From assembly GCA_037074705.1 (NCBI GenBank), contig CM073593.1, positions 17,675,001 to 17,739,000 on the forward strand: a stretch of DNA of 64,000 bases. Direction: 5' to 3'. The position numbers and the translations under genes are program-made. Below the pieces are notes generated by a model. That model saw nothing but the letters and a program-made list of their open reading frames with translations, searched no databases and was not told where the DNA came from. Shown here in pieces: positions 23,365 to 35,485 of the stretch; within the stretch, counting starts at the first letter, position 1, and every line of letters starts with the position of its first letter. The stretch is from Zhengitettix transpicula. Taxonomy: Eukaryota > Arthropoda > Insecta > Orthoptera > Tetrigidae.

Positions 23365-23775
23365 ATACGTTTGCGCGTGTGTGTGTGCATTCAAATCTAC
23401 ACCCGTGGATAAAATTACACCCAACTTCGTACACGTGTTCCTTGCGAACTGGAAACAAACGCTGTGGGGTAAGACACGACTACCACACCCTGGGGTGGGG
23501 TGAACAGGGTTGGAAAATTTTCAAAGCTGCTAATACGACCGATATTTGCGTCAGATAAATATTTTTCGGGGTCAATGAGATTGTTTTTTGTGTATAATTT
23601 CAACCCCTTTAGGCATGGGAGGGGACCATCCTTACGAGTGGGGTTGGAGGAGCGTTACAAAAAAAATAATCGAGATTGGAGTCAAATACGGGGTTATGGA
23701 TGTTGCTGAGTGTAATTAGGACATTTAACTTGCCTTTTAACCGACAGAGTCGGGGGTGGACAGTTCTTTAATAAA
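23365..23775 (+). repeat. Interspersed repeat family C, best-preserved copy
   Basis: It contains ACACGTGTTCCTTGCGAAC, CTGGGGTGGGGTG, TCAACCCCTTTAGGCATGG and GGGGTTATGGATGTTGCTG in the family order. A short GT-rich run precedes it. Two ORFs of about 65 codons inside it are repeat shadows. Confidence 0.7.
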
Positions 23776-25454
23776 AAAACTCAATGTTTCATCCTGACAT
23801 TAGCAAGTATTGGCATTGTTTGTTTTCATTTCGGCAGTGGACGTTGCGTAAGAAAGCCTAATTTATGTTCATTATACTTAAATCCTTCATTTTGTTTTTA
23901 ATTATAAAATTTGGGAGGAGTTTTGAATGTGTTTAATTTTAATGAAAATTATTGTAGGGACTCTTAAATATGTAATTTTGGATTGATATTTATTCATGAA
24001 ATATATAATTTCCTACAGTTTTATATATCTTTAAGTACTAAATCTTTAAAACATTGTTATTTATTGCATATTGTATATTGATAATGTTGTAACACCCGAA
24101 GAGATCCCAAATGTCGGGATGAAACGTTATATGGTTCATTAAAAATTAAGTGTAGCCTTACTAGTCAATTAATTATCTATTTCTGACTTAATTGGCCATA
24201 GATTATTATATTTATTTATAAAATGATAGGTAATGTTTAACTTTAATTTTTCTATTTGTGCTTGTTGGAATCAAGTCTTTGTTTAATTTCCCTAATCAAC
24301 GTAATTGCATAATTAATTCATTATCGTAGTTATATTTAGAATGTTAAAGAGAGTTTCTATAGCCCCAAAGTTTTTTCAAAATGTATTTCTACAGAAGATT
24401 TGTGTAACTTCAAAATTGAACAAGTCTGCACTGTTTTTTTTACATGATGTAGAATCTGGTCCTAAGACAGGTCGTGTTATAACCACTATAATTTTTACCG
24501 TAGTTACCATAATAACCAATTCAGTAAACCACATTATAATTGTTATGTGTATTAATTTTATCTTTAATTATGTTAGTATGTTTTCGGTATGGTTGATATG
24601 TTTCGTAGAGAATTGAATTTCATTAATGTTTAATTTATGAAACGTTTTAATAATTTAGATATTACGGCCGTTGATGAAAGTAATACTGGCATAATGTTTA
24701 TTCGTGTTAATATTACATATTGTTGGTTGTCATTAATATTATTATTGCGTCGTTATGAAATAATCACGATTTAATATAGGTTTGATCACACCGACATTAT
24801 TATTAACATTTACATTAAAGTAATCAACAATTCATATAAAAGTGACTTCAGGAATTTTAAACAATTTTATTTTAAAACATTTTTTTACTATTAATAACAT
24901 GTAATGACCAAGGAGTCAGTTGAAACCAAAATACTTGCACATAAATTATGATTATACCTCGTTTCCCCTAACAATCTATTAATCTCATCAGTTGAACAAA
25001 CACTTACGTAACTACCTTACAAATAAACAAGACAGAGATATAAATATTAGTAGGAAAAAATAGGTTATATGGGAATAGAGTCATGAATAATGCTAATATT
25101 GTGCGCACTTGTTTTAACAATGTGGATAAACAATTAGATTTTATATGTAGCATTTCTGACAATTCATCATATTATATTTCGTAATCTGATATAGAAACAA
25201 CACTCCAATCAAAACTATGGTTATTTACATTGATATGTTTTGGGAGAACTGTATGTTTGTCGCAAGGTTGTTGGAAACATGTACTGCTGTATTTCACTGT
25301 CATTCAATACGGTAATAATAACGAAAATTTGGGTTATAATTTGAACATTACATTTTGTATGAAAAACTGAAAAAATTGTGCCTTTCCTGAACTATTTTAC
25401 AATGGTTTCAAAATTGTTTATGAAATAGATTACAATTTGTAAAACATAAACTAT

Positions 25455-26060
25455 TTTAATAGTGTCAGGTGTACCTCAGGGCTCTCATCTTGGTCCATTA
25501 TTGTTGAATATTTTTAAAATTATATTGAATTATCTATGTATGACTTTAAATTAAATATATAAAAATGAAAAACAATTACATTCTCAAGAGGGAATTTTTC
25601 CCTATAATATTTATGGTGGCCCTTGGAAAGTGTTAATGTTAATAAAAACTTTGGAATATTATTTGATCCGAAAATGACACGTATTAATGCGTCTATAAAT
25701 AAAGCTATGAAAATGTTAAGGTTTTATGAGAGAAAATGTAAATTATTCAACTCCGCTTTAACTATAAATTTTTTTATATGTATCGTTGGTGCAGCCAATA
25801 TTAATGTTTGGTTCTATAGCTTTGTAACCCTTCACTAAAAAATTTATCAAGAAAATTTTACAGCATAAATTTTTTAGAATAATGTATAGAATGAATTTGC
25901 CAATCCTATTTACAAAACAGAATTATAAAAATATTGCTACAGAAACGAAAATCCCATCTCTGGGATCTGAACGTTACTTTAAAGATTTAAAATTTATTTT
26001 TAATATAGTTAATATTGATAATTATTGTATTTATTTATTTTAAAAATTTAATTGTAGAGT
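25455..26060 (+). pseudogene. LINE reverse transcriptase remnant
   Basis: A fragment at about 25460-25515 reads SGVPQGSHLGPLL, the conserved reverse-transcriptase motif of Jockey/I/CR1-type LINEs. Further downstream, 25623-25820 reads NFGILFDPKM...INKAMKMLRF, and 25862-26010 reads like the continuing C-terminal region (KFFRIMYRMNLP). Frames are broken by stops and deletions, and the YADD block is not seen. It is a dead fossil insertion. The clade was not resolved. Confidence 0.7.
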
Positions 26061-26069
26061 TCCTTCTAG

Positions 26070-27265
26070 AATTTGATTAATTCTAAAACTAAAACTTTCT
26101 GAAATATTAAATTAAGCATAAGATTTTTATTTATGAATGATTACTGTAAAAATATTGAATTATGTATTCTAAACATAATTTAGTTTTAAAATGTAATTTT
26201 TTGTGTATTTTATTAATGTAAAATTCACAAAAGTACGTACAAAAATATAAAATTCATCCATTTTACTTCCTTTTATTATTTTTCCTGTAAATTAAAGAAT
26301 GAAAGAGAATATATTTTTTAAATTTAGTTTTTTACTAAAATATACACACACAAAGTAAAACTTAAAATTAATTTATGTCATGAGTTCAGTTATTTGCCAC
26401 ATAAAGACGGTATAAATTTTTGAAAGTTAACTTAATGAATCACAGAAATCTAAGTTTCTTCCACATCTCGTGTGCCTCATCAGATGCGGTGAAGTCAGTT
26501 ACATTCAACTGATGAGGTGTCCTGTAATGTATTAATTAATACTGTGTGCATGTAGCCAGTAATTGAACACAATGTTGTCACATGTATATTAAATTATATA
26601 AATTGTCTTCCTTTCATTAAAAACCTTGCGATTTTTAAAGACAAAATGAAGTGTTCTACTGCGTAATTCTGAAATACAATTCTTTTTCGCGTTTTCCACA
26701 CCAACAACTTGTAGATCGATTAATCTCTTCAATTCCAGTTTACTAACACTGACCAATGTCGAAATGTGAGTGTGATGTAACACAATTTTTTAACTTTCAA
26801 ATATTGCAAAAATGTTGTGCGTCAGATGTACCATTGACCTCTGGAGATTCCCACGAGTAAACAACACTACACTTATATCTTAAGAATTGAGAATACTTTC
26901 GCTAATCTTTTCCCGATTTGGAAAGGGATCATGGTTCGATTTCATTATTTTAAATCATAAATTTTGTCCCTAACTGAATGCAATCTCTATGACACATTCA
27001 AACCAAATTATAATTAATCCACAATAAATCAAAACGTGGTACCGGACTCCAATAAGATCATTAACTATTATTATTAACTTATAAACTATTTAATGCAAGC
27101 GCCTATTATAAAAAATTATATACGAGTCTGATTAATATTATATATGTATAACTTAAGTTATGCACGTTTTTTAAATGCAGTTACTCTATTTTTTACGTGC
27201 GTTACACAATGATAATACTTTTTATTTATTTTAAATTTTGTGTTGCACAATCAAATTATTTTTAT
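26070..27265. other. AT-rich spacer
   Basis: No gene is recognised. A small inverted pair, CCTCATCAG/CTGATGAGG, occurs at about 26475-26520. Confidence 0.4.
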
Positions 27266-27269
27266 TTAA

Positions 27270-27870
27270 AATCAGCTATGTGCCCGGCGTTGTCAGGGTT
27301 GTCATAATTTAACTCAGCGACATCCATAACCCCGGATTCGACTCCAATTCCGGTTGTTTACACGTTTATTTTGTGTAACGCCCCTCCACCCTCATCCTTA
27401 AGGGAGAAATACTATTAATCTCATTGATTCCGAAAAATATTTATCCGACGTAAATATCGGCCGTGAGTGCACGTTTGAAAATTTCGGTCCCCGCCTCTGG
27501 TCGTTAAAAGGCAAGTTGAATGGCATAATTAAACTCAGCGACATCCATAACCCCTGATGTTACTCTAATTTCGTTTTTTTTCGCGTTATTCTTTTAGTAA
27601 CACCCCTACACCCTCATGCCGAAATCATATACAAAAAACATCCGCAGAAACATTATCAATCTCACTAACCCAGAAAATATTTATATTACATAAATATCGT
27701 TCACCCCGCCCCAGGGGGTGGTAGCCGTATCTTACTCCCACAGTGTTTGTTTCAGGTTAGGAAGGAACACGTGTACGAAATTTGGTCAAATTTTCTCCAC
27801 GGCTTTAGATTTGTATGCGGAAGATACACGCACTCATATACACGCAAACGTACAGTGTGTTTTACACTCG
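27270..27870 (-). repeat. Interspersed repeat family C, copy with internal duplication
   Basis: On the minus strand it carries the family markers (ACACGTGTTCCTTCC, CCCCTGGGGCGGGG). The segment AAACTCAGCGACATCCATAA occurs twice about 225 bases apart, so the end of the repeat is duplicated in tandem. The outer end contains CCCGGCGTTG, as does the copy at 34105. Confidence 0.65.
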
Positions 27871-27950
27871 GCACTTAGAAAAACTAGAGAGAATAATTAT
27901 TTTAGAGGTAGGACGAATTTATAGAAAACGGATAAGGACCCACTCCTCAA

Positions 27951-28080
27951 AGGAATTATATTATTTAACAGACTGCCATAACATTTAAAACAATTACAGG
28001 GAGAACAATTTAAAAGTGAACTAAAACAATATTTATCTGAAAAAGTTATGCATAGTATGAAAGATTTACAATCGAATTAA
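27951..28080 (+). pseudogene. LINE ORF2 C-terminal fragment
   Basis: The translated fragment GIILFNRLP, then (after one stop) HLKQLQGEQFKSELKQYL, resembles the last about 40 residues of Jockey/CR1-like LINE ORF2 proteins, where FN.LP...LK.FK..L...L is typical. One in-frame stop follows the proline. It may be the tail of a second element or a displaced part of the copy at 25455. Confidence 0.45.
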
Positions 28081-28488
28081 AAATTATGTGTTAATGTATG
28101 TCAATTATGTATTATATATATATTTTATATTTTTTAAGACTGACTATTTCTAATATTGTATGATTACAATTAATGGAAAAAGAAACATTATTATTATTTA
28201 TAAGATTCAATTATCCATTAAAACGGATGTGGCTGAGTACGTCTAAATATGAAGGACAGTCCGAAGTCTGGATTTCATGATACCAGAGGCAACTAGATGC
28301 AAAATAATTGTTTTCAGCTTATCTGCTGTATTATCTTATCATCTCTGTATGAATAATTGTCAATGATTATTTTTTCCAATAGTAAATAGCATAGTAGTTC
28401 AATTACAAGTTTATGACGTAAGAAAACATTCATGATCTCGCATACCGTCAAATTTTACAATTATTAAACGAATATAAACCTGAATAAA

Positions 28489-28603
28489 ATATTCTCAGTC
28501 TTCTAACCGAGTGAAAAGATGTATGCGCGACGTTTCGGTGACAGTGAACGTCATCGAAACGGCTCACCGACATCTTTTCACGCGGTTAGGAGCCCGAGAA
28601 TAT
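28489..28603. repeat. Imperfect 115-bp palindrome
   Basis: The left half starts ATATTCTCAGTC and includes CTAACCGAGTGAAAAGATGT. The right half is its imperfect reverse complement and ends GAGAATAT, with CGTTTCGGTGAC and GTCATCGAAACGG near the centre. It may be two head-to-head repeat ends or a foldback element. Confidence 0.7.
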
Positions 28604-28814
28604 TTTTTTCATTCTTTACGCTGAGAGAGACTGCAGTCTTTGAAAATAAACCTCCTCAAAATGATGTACTAACTATCATGCTAAGATTCTCTCATGTGGG
28701 ACGCTCTTTATTACTACTGCTAAAATTATCAAAGAAACATCAGAATCTAAACTAGGCCAAACAAAACAAATAAGTAGATCGAATAAATAATAATGCGGCT
28801 TACTGTTGTGGGTA

Positions 28815-29250
28815 ATAATACTTGGTTCCCACAAGCCGAGGCACCTCGGCCTGTTCTCAGAGGTGTATGATCCGGGCTCACAGACCTTGGGCATGCGGTA
28901 AGAGTTGTCCGCTATTCCCATTGGAATAGTCGGCCAGCTGACGCCTAAACTGGTTGAGGCACGGAGGAGGGAATGCTGCGTCCCCACAGCAAACTCCTCT
29001 CCCGCTATCGGAAGGGCGTGGGACAAGTACCCAATGCCCGACCTACCTGATGCAGGTTTTTCTAGGGGTTTGTCCTGCATTTCTTTAGGCGAATGCCGGG
29101 TAGGATCCTTAAAATATAGCCCGGGGCCCTAGTTAACTCTTGGCTACCTTCCTCTACCCTTCCGCATCCCCCCTTTCAAATCCCTTTCCTATGCTATAAG
29201 AGGGGAGTTTCCACCATGTAGATTACCCCATACATAGCCTGTCTACACCC
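28815..29250 (-). repeat. Interspersed repeat family B, minus copy
   Basis: It is the reverse complement of the 8478 copy. It includes the GCCGAGG/CCTCGGC hairpin near 28840, the GACCTTGGGCATGCGGTAAG block and the GGTGGAAACTCC...GGGGTAATC end near 29230. ORFs of 134 and 75 codons over it are repeat shadows. Confidence 0.7.
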
Positions 29251-29299
29251 AAAAAAAAATGCTGCTTACTTTTGTGGGTAATAATACTAGTGCATATAG

Positions 29300-30690
29300 T
29301 GTCTGTTCGTTGCTTTACGAAATCTAAGCTCGAAATGACATCAGACTTGAAATTACATTAAAGTGCTCAGTGGGAGGTGGGTTCGATGTTTTCTGACAAA
29401 TACTGATTAGTTCTACATCTAATTCTAGTGTGAAGAAGCGTTTGAATAAAAATGAATTTTCTCGCCTTCTTTTCATTTCAACTACGATAATCTCTGAGGT
29501 TGAAGGTGACATCTTTGAGATTTGAGTTTTACAAAGACTTTATTATTAATTTTACGAATTTGTTATTATTTTTCTTTATTTCAGAGTGTTTATTTTTTTC
29601 AAATAAATGTGTACAAGTGCTATGGATGTGATGATTTGTGGAATAAAAAGAAAAAGTGAGCGTATATGTTTCACTACAGACTGAATAACCTAGAAATTTT
29701 GAAACACTAGATTCAGATTTCTTGTTTTACGGGAACGACAATGCATATCAAATTCCAAATGTCTGGTATGTATCAAAGTCTGCAATGACCGGCGACTTCG
29801 TAAAGATACCAGTTACCGATAATATTGCATTATGCAACACAGAAGCACTTTGCCAATATGTTTTCTCATGTAAACAACCGGTTGGAATGCGTGAACGATA
29901 AATAAGGTTTAGCATATGTTTCATAACACAAATAAGCGTTTCATTAAAAGCGATATCGACCAAAAATTATCTTTTTTGATAATGAAGAAATAACGGGAAA
30001 AAATTGAAACAGATAAACATACTGAATTGTGTGTTAAATAAACATTTCGTATGGGAATGAAAATATTGCGCACAAATATTGGCACTAAGATTTACCTACT
30101 GTCTCCATTATTTGACATGTTAAGAGTTTGGTCTATTTTCCTTCTCAAGCTTTTTTACTTAACCATTTTTCTTACTTCCTGGCTTTATTTATAATATTAT
30201 CTTCTCGCCTATTCTTGACAAATATGTTTTCCTTTACCTGCTAATGTAAACGAGTAAATTGTTTGGTAAGTTTTAATTTTTTTCAAATTGTGCACGTATC
30301 AGCTTAAGATAGCTTCAGAGTAATTTACGTTTTCAGTCGTTTTTCTATGAAGCAACCAAGCAGTGTGCCTCGAGATGGCGAGTAATTTTTTTGATATTGC
30401 TGAAAATATTTATACTTATCTACGCAGGGTGACCCGTAAAACTTTCAGAGGTTGTTCTGAGCATTTTGGAATCAGGAATTCGGGCTTCGTGTTAAGTACT
30501 GCGTGGAACACTGTCTTAAGGAAAGTAATCACAAGGAAGAAGTGAAGTCACGCACTCACGTTGCTTCGCACTCTGCTGCCTGGCATATAAGGTGTTTGAA
30601 GAAATATACAGCCTTCCAGTAAATAGGATACACACCCGGGTAGTCCTAAGGTGGCCCGAAACGACTTACCTTCCTGACTGACTCCAAGTG
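29300..30690. other. Intergenic, no gene recognised
   Basis: Only short ORFs without recognisable homology are present. Confidence 0.4.
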
Positions 30691-30699
30691 AGGAACATT

Positions 30700-31050
30700 T
30701 TAAATAAGGTTCCCATAAACCGTGACACGTTGACAGAATTTTATGGGCTGTATGTCCTGGAATCGCAGACGTTTTGCATACGGAAAGAGTTGTCTTCTGT
30801 TCCCATTGGACCAATCTACCAACTGCATTCCAAATCCGGTCGAGGCATGGCACAGCAAACCCAATTGCCGTTTACGGAAGGGCGTGGGACAGGTACCAAA
30901 TACCCAACCAACCAACTTGACGCAGGCTTTCCATCACTTTATTCCGGGTAAACTACAGCCAATGGGCTCTAGTTAACCCTTGCTCCACTTACGGCAGTCC
31001 CTTCCTATACTATAAGAGGGAGGTGGCCACCGATACATAGCCTATCTACA
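30700..31050 (-). repeat. Interspersed repeat family B, second minus copy
   Basis: It shares with the 28815 copy the TAGCCTATCTACAC end, the CCCTTCCTATACTATAAGAGG block and the TGTTCCCATTGGACCAAT block. It is more diverged and lacks the terminal hairpin. Overlapping ORFs of 71-101 codons are shadows. Confidence 0.6.
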
Positions 31051-31189
31051 CACACCGCCTCCTGGATAGTCACAACGACAGAAGATGATGACATAGCAAG
31101 TCATTCTAATTCAACTCGGTTAGAAGACAGAGAACTGTATAAACAAGAATACCTAATCATATCAGATCAAAATTGTACTATAAGTGAAT

Positions 31190-31470
31190 TATTTATGAAA
31201 GATAAAAAATGTAGGCATAACCAGGTATAGAACCCAGGACCTATGATAAGTACGCAGCTTGCTTACTGAGCTTAAGATGAATAAGTAATATGTATTTTCA
31301 ATTTCTTCATGGGACCTTATAATTACCCAGTGAAATAATGCGAATAGTAAATTGTGAGGTACAGATACGTACGAAAGAGATAGAGAAGACTTGTACCGAA
31401 CTTGGGTCGTCAAGGCAGCGGTCTCAGATTTGATTCCGGATTCTGTCAAGTTTTTCCTACCTTATTAATT
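31190..31470. repeat. Possible tRNA-derived SINE-like segments
   Basis: On the minus strand, GGTTCTATACCTGG (about 31216-31230) and on the plus strand GATTTGATTCCGG (about 31428-31441) resemble B boxes with tRNA-like upstream sequence. Both are weak and no A box is clear. Confidence 0.25.
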
Positions 31471-31479
31471 TGTTTCCAC

Positions 31480-32860
31480 CTTTCATCGGGACGATTCGTC
31501 TCCAGAAACCCAGAATCGCCCGTTGTTTCATTTCTCTACAGTGTAGTGGTTATCAACAGTTATGTATCGAGAGGTAGAAACTCGTCAGGATTGCTAAGAA
31601 AAAGCCTCAAACCATTATCGAACATATTCTGGGAGAAAAACGTGGCACCCATCTTGGGATATATTTTTTAGACACAAGATTTATTACAAAATTGAAACCA
31701 TTGAAGCGATATAAATGCCTGTGGCCGTCAATTTGTTTAGGTAATATGAGTCGTTCACTACTCAACCACATCACGGGTTTTGTCGATAGGGATGACTGAC
31801 CTTAAAATTAATTGATCCAGTTTTAAATACAGGGGCAGATGTGCGATGGACTTCATCTAACTCGGCTTTGATTTTCTTCTACACGCTTTCCTTATTAAAT
31901 GGAAGTATTTAATCTTTATGTGACACCAGTTTTTTTTCCTGTTATTTGAAAATTTGATAGCGGTTTAACTAAAGATCGTACTTCTTAGAACCAAACCTAT
32001 TTCGATAATTTCTGTGCCTATTTTTATATTTTGTAAGTAATGATGCCCTATCCCCGTATCTTCACCCACAGTCCCTCTCACATACAAATGTAATATTCGT
32101 TTAATGCTTCGGTTTATTTATCAGTAAAAAATTATGAAGTAATGTAATATCCGAGTGGATCCTTTTACACATTCACTTTCCAACTTTACTAGAATTAAGT
32201 CTTAAGGGAAACTTATGGAAATGTCTAAAAGAGATAAAAGAAAGGTTCTGACATAATTTAAGTGTTAAAATGCATGAATGAATGAATTACAATCCTAATT
32301 CGGTATACTACAATTATAATGCGATAAACTTGACTATCATGTAATAGTATTACGTTATAACGATGAGATAAAATCTATGGCACTTAATATAACGAGTTCA
32401 AAGAATTTTGCTACATATATTTATTTCATAATATGTATTTCCGTTGTTAAATTTAAAAGAAAATAAATATACGTAAATGTATAGATGAGGCTAAATGGTG
32501 GACTGTCCATTCTATAATTTAACCGTGAAGTTTAGATAACAAATAATAATAAAAAAAAATTAAAAAGCTCCAAACTAATGTTTCTATTAACTCGAGGTCT
32601 TTTCCTTTTCAGGGGATTACATCTATTACAACACACGTACAGGAAAACTCGATACTAAGCAGAATAAAGCAGATAGAAGCAGAATAGGTCGGGTCTCTTA
32701 GGGCACGAGCACTCGCTTAGTACTACTGATTACGCGAGTGTCCGTAGCTAACAAAATAAACTTGTCTCACTGTGAACTCTGAGAAAAACAACGTCCTCTG
32801 CGCCACGTGAGTGAGAAGTCTCGTGCCACAACACGAACATAAGTCGTGTTCTCATGCCTG
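31480..32860. other. Intergenic, no gene recognised
   Basis: No supported ORF is present. A CpG-richer patch at 32630-32860 contains several short dyads around ACACGA/TCGTGT. Confidence 0.4.
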
Positions 32861-32864
32861 GCAC

Positions 32865-33948
32865 GCGAAATTTCGAATCCTAACAGACTTTCTTACGACT
32901 GATAAAAACTGAGCCCTGATTGGTTGCCTAGAAAGAGTGGGAGGCGCGTAATCAACTCCGAAGGAAAGTTCAATCACATGGAACAGAAAAATTAAAAATT
33001 GTAATGGAAGTGCGTTTGAATGTTCATCAACATATTTATTCATTATAATCAAAGTAGTCCTTCGTATAAACGTCATGAAGGGTAAAATACTAAATAACTC
33101 ATGATAATACATGAAATTCAGCTAAAATTTAATATAATCCTCTAGTTGAAGTGGAATTATAATTATTATAATAATGAACATGGTTGGTTAATATTCTAAA
33201 TAAAGTTAGTTACTTTTTGTTGGTTAAAAATTTAACCATTTACAAGAAAAAAGTCAGTCAAAAATAGTTTTACGTTGATCTCTTTTTATTCCCTTGTCAG
33301 AATTTTATTTTATTAGATAGGTTGTTATAGAGTTGAATACATGTTACGGTTGGTTAAACTTCTAATCATATGTATATCTGGACATTGTTGTGGATTACAA
33401 GGGTGAATTTCACTATTTGCTTGACGATCTTATTCTTCTTAAATAATATAGAAATTCCTGTTTGCAAAAAAAAAGTTGATGAATTTTAAACTGAACAAAC
33501 TAATTGTGTATTCATTTATAATTATATGAATTTTGATGTATAATCTCAGGAAGATAAGTAAATGGGAAAGCAATGTAAATATTTTTCTTAACAATATAAT
33601 ATTCTTTTACTTAAAATTGAGTAATAACATACAAAAAGAAACTCATTACTGAAATAAATATTTTCACGACCCTTATTATTATGATACAAATATCAAAGAA
33701 TTAGGAACTTTGTTTTAATTAAATTTAGAATATTATTAATAAAGTTAAAGAGTTTTTTACATTTTATATTTTCAAAACTGCCAATCAGTTTAATTTATTA
33801 TTAGTAGTAGTATACATAAGTGACAAAGACTAGTATTACACCGAACTTTCAGGCACACACAAGATATGCCTCCCACTAACTATGTAGCCAATCAGGGCTC
33901 AGAACTTATCTCTCCTAAGAAAGTCTGTTAGGTTTAGATATTTCACGC
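32865..33948. repeat. 1.1-kb segment bounded by about 80-bp inverted repeats
   Basis: The left arm (32865-32945) and the right arm (33867-33948, reverse complement) share CTAACAGACTTTCTTA and CTGAGCCCTGATTGG in the same order and spacing, about 80 percent identical by eye. Between them is AT-rich sequence without coding capacity. This could be a non-autonomous DNA transposon, or two opposed insertions of one repeat. No target-site duplication was recognised. Confidence 0.6.
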
Positions 33949-34104
33949 CTCACACTCCTCATCAAAAGCAGTGCTCAACTTCAACATTCAACGTTTAGAG
34001 GACGCACAGTTGCAATCTATACAAATTTTACTTTATATAATACTTTCGTACATCGTTTATTACTAATTTAAGCTTATGGAGTATTTTTATGCATACTAGC
34101 TTGG

Positions 34105-34460
34105 ATGTCCGGCGTTGCATGGGTTGTTATAATTAAACTCAGTGACATTCATAACCCCTGATTTCACTCTGATCTCGGTTGTTTCAGCGTTATTTTTATT
34201 AAACGTCCTTCCATCCCCCATTCCTAAATGTGCACCCTCCCATGCCGCAAAGTGTTGAAATTATACACAAAAATGGCTGTAGAAACTCTATCGCATTGAA
34301 CCCGAAAAATTTTGTTCGACACACATATCGGCCGTTTTAGCGTGTTTGAAGATTTCCTACCTCACCCCAGAGGATGGTAGTCATGTCTTACTCCCATAGA
34401 GTTTGTTTCCGGTTCGCAAGGAACACAAGAACCAAATTTGGTTAAATTTGCTCCATGTAA
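34105..34460 (-). repeat. Interspersed repeat family C, copy 4
   Basis: It is in the same orientation as the 27270 copy. The outer end reads GTCCGGCGTTGCATGGGTTG, followed by ACTCAGTGACATTCATAACC and, further on, CGGTTCGCAAGGAACAC. Confidence 0.7.
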
Positions 34461-34469
34461 CGTCACAGG

Positions 34470-35480
34470 ATAAGAGTATTGTGTCTGAAATTATTCTATT
34501 AGTTTTTGGTTTGGTTCGGCCTGAATTGTGAATATTCTGTTCATGAAGTTAATCATTTATTCAGATTAATTAAAGAATAATAGGGTATATTAATTGCGGA
34601 TCGTTAATTTAGATAATTGAGCACGTTGTATGAACTGTGTATAGAGTTTAGTTAGACGAAATTTTTGTAAATATAAAATAGCAAAACCATTTTGATATTG
34701 TTGAGCTCCAAGCAGAGAACGACAGAGGAAATTGGAAGAAAGAATAAATAATTTATAGATCAGGAAAGAAACAAAATGTAAGAGGAAATATCAGAGAAGG
34801 TCTCACAGGGCCAATCACAAACATACAGATAATATTTTCTCACCTTTGTTTTTGAACTATAAATTGTTCATTGTTGTCAATAAATATTAACGTGTCACCG
34901 ATTACAGAACCGCTTGAAATGTTTACAAATTTATAAACATTAAAAGCTGCTAAAGCATAAAATATTTCACGAAAAACATCTGTAAATGTATGATTAGTTG
35001 TCACTTAATTACAATTGCATAATTCGTAGTTTTTCCTCCCGGCTACCAATATTATATATTAATTATACATTTCTAATTACTTCATGGAATTCGAAATAAA
35101 AATTAGTTTTATTTGATAGTTATTTAAACAAGTAAGTGGAACATTTTAGTCATTACTTGATTTAATGTCAATCAATTCAAATAACTAGGAAGGCTTTTCA
35201 CGAATTATGCGTACAGCACAAAGGAAATATGGCCTGGCCATTTTATTTGTTTTTAAAAAAAATCATAAATTATTCGCTTGTGGTTCTTAAGTGTGGTGTC
35301 GATTCCAAACTATAAAAAACGATATTGTCTACTTGAAATATTTTTCTCCTTAATTGTATCGTGAAGCAATTTAAAAGTTGTATCTACTTCATTTCTGTTT
35401 CGCTTAGTTTCTCATATACGTACACCGAAAGTCTTTATATCTTTGCTGTCAACTGAAATGCTTTGCTTGAAACTAGAATG
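34470..35480. other. Spacer upstream of EIPR1
   Basis: AT-rich. The promoter of the downstream gene must lie here or just before 35486, but no clear TATA box or initiator could be singled out. Confidence 0.4.
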
Positions 35481-35485
35481 TAAAC

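Noticed and set aside
24341..24616. 91-codon hydrophobic ORF
   Set aside because: AT-rich codons give Ile/Phe/Val-rich peptides by chance; there is no signal for a gene, and it lies upstream of a LINE remnant.
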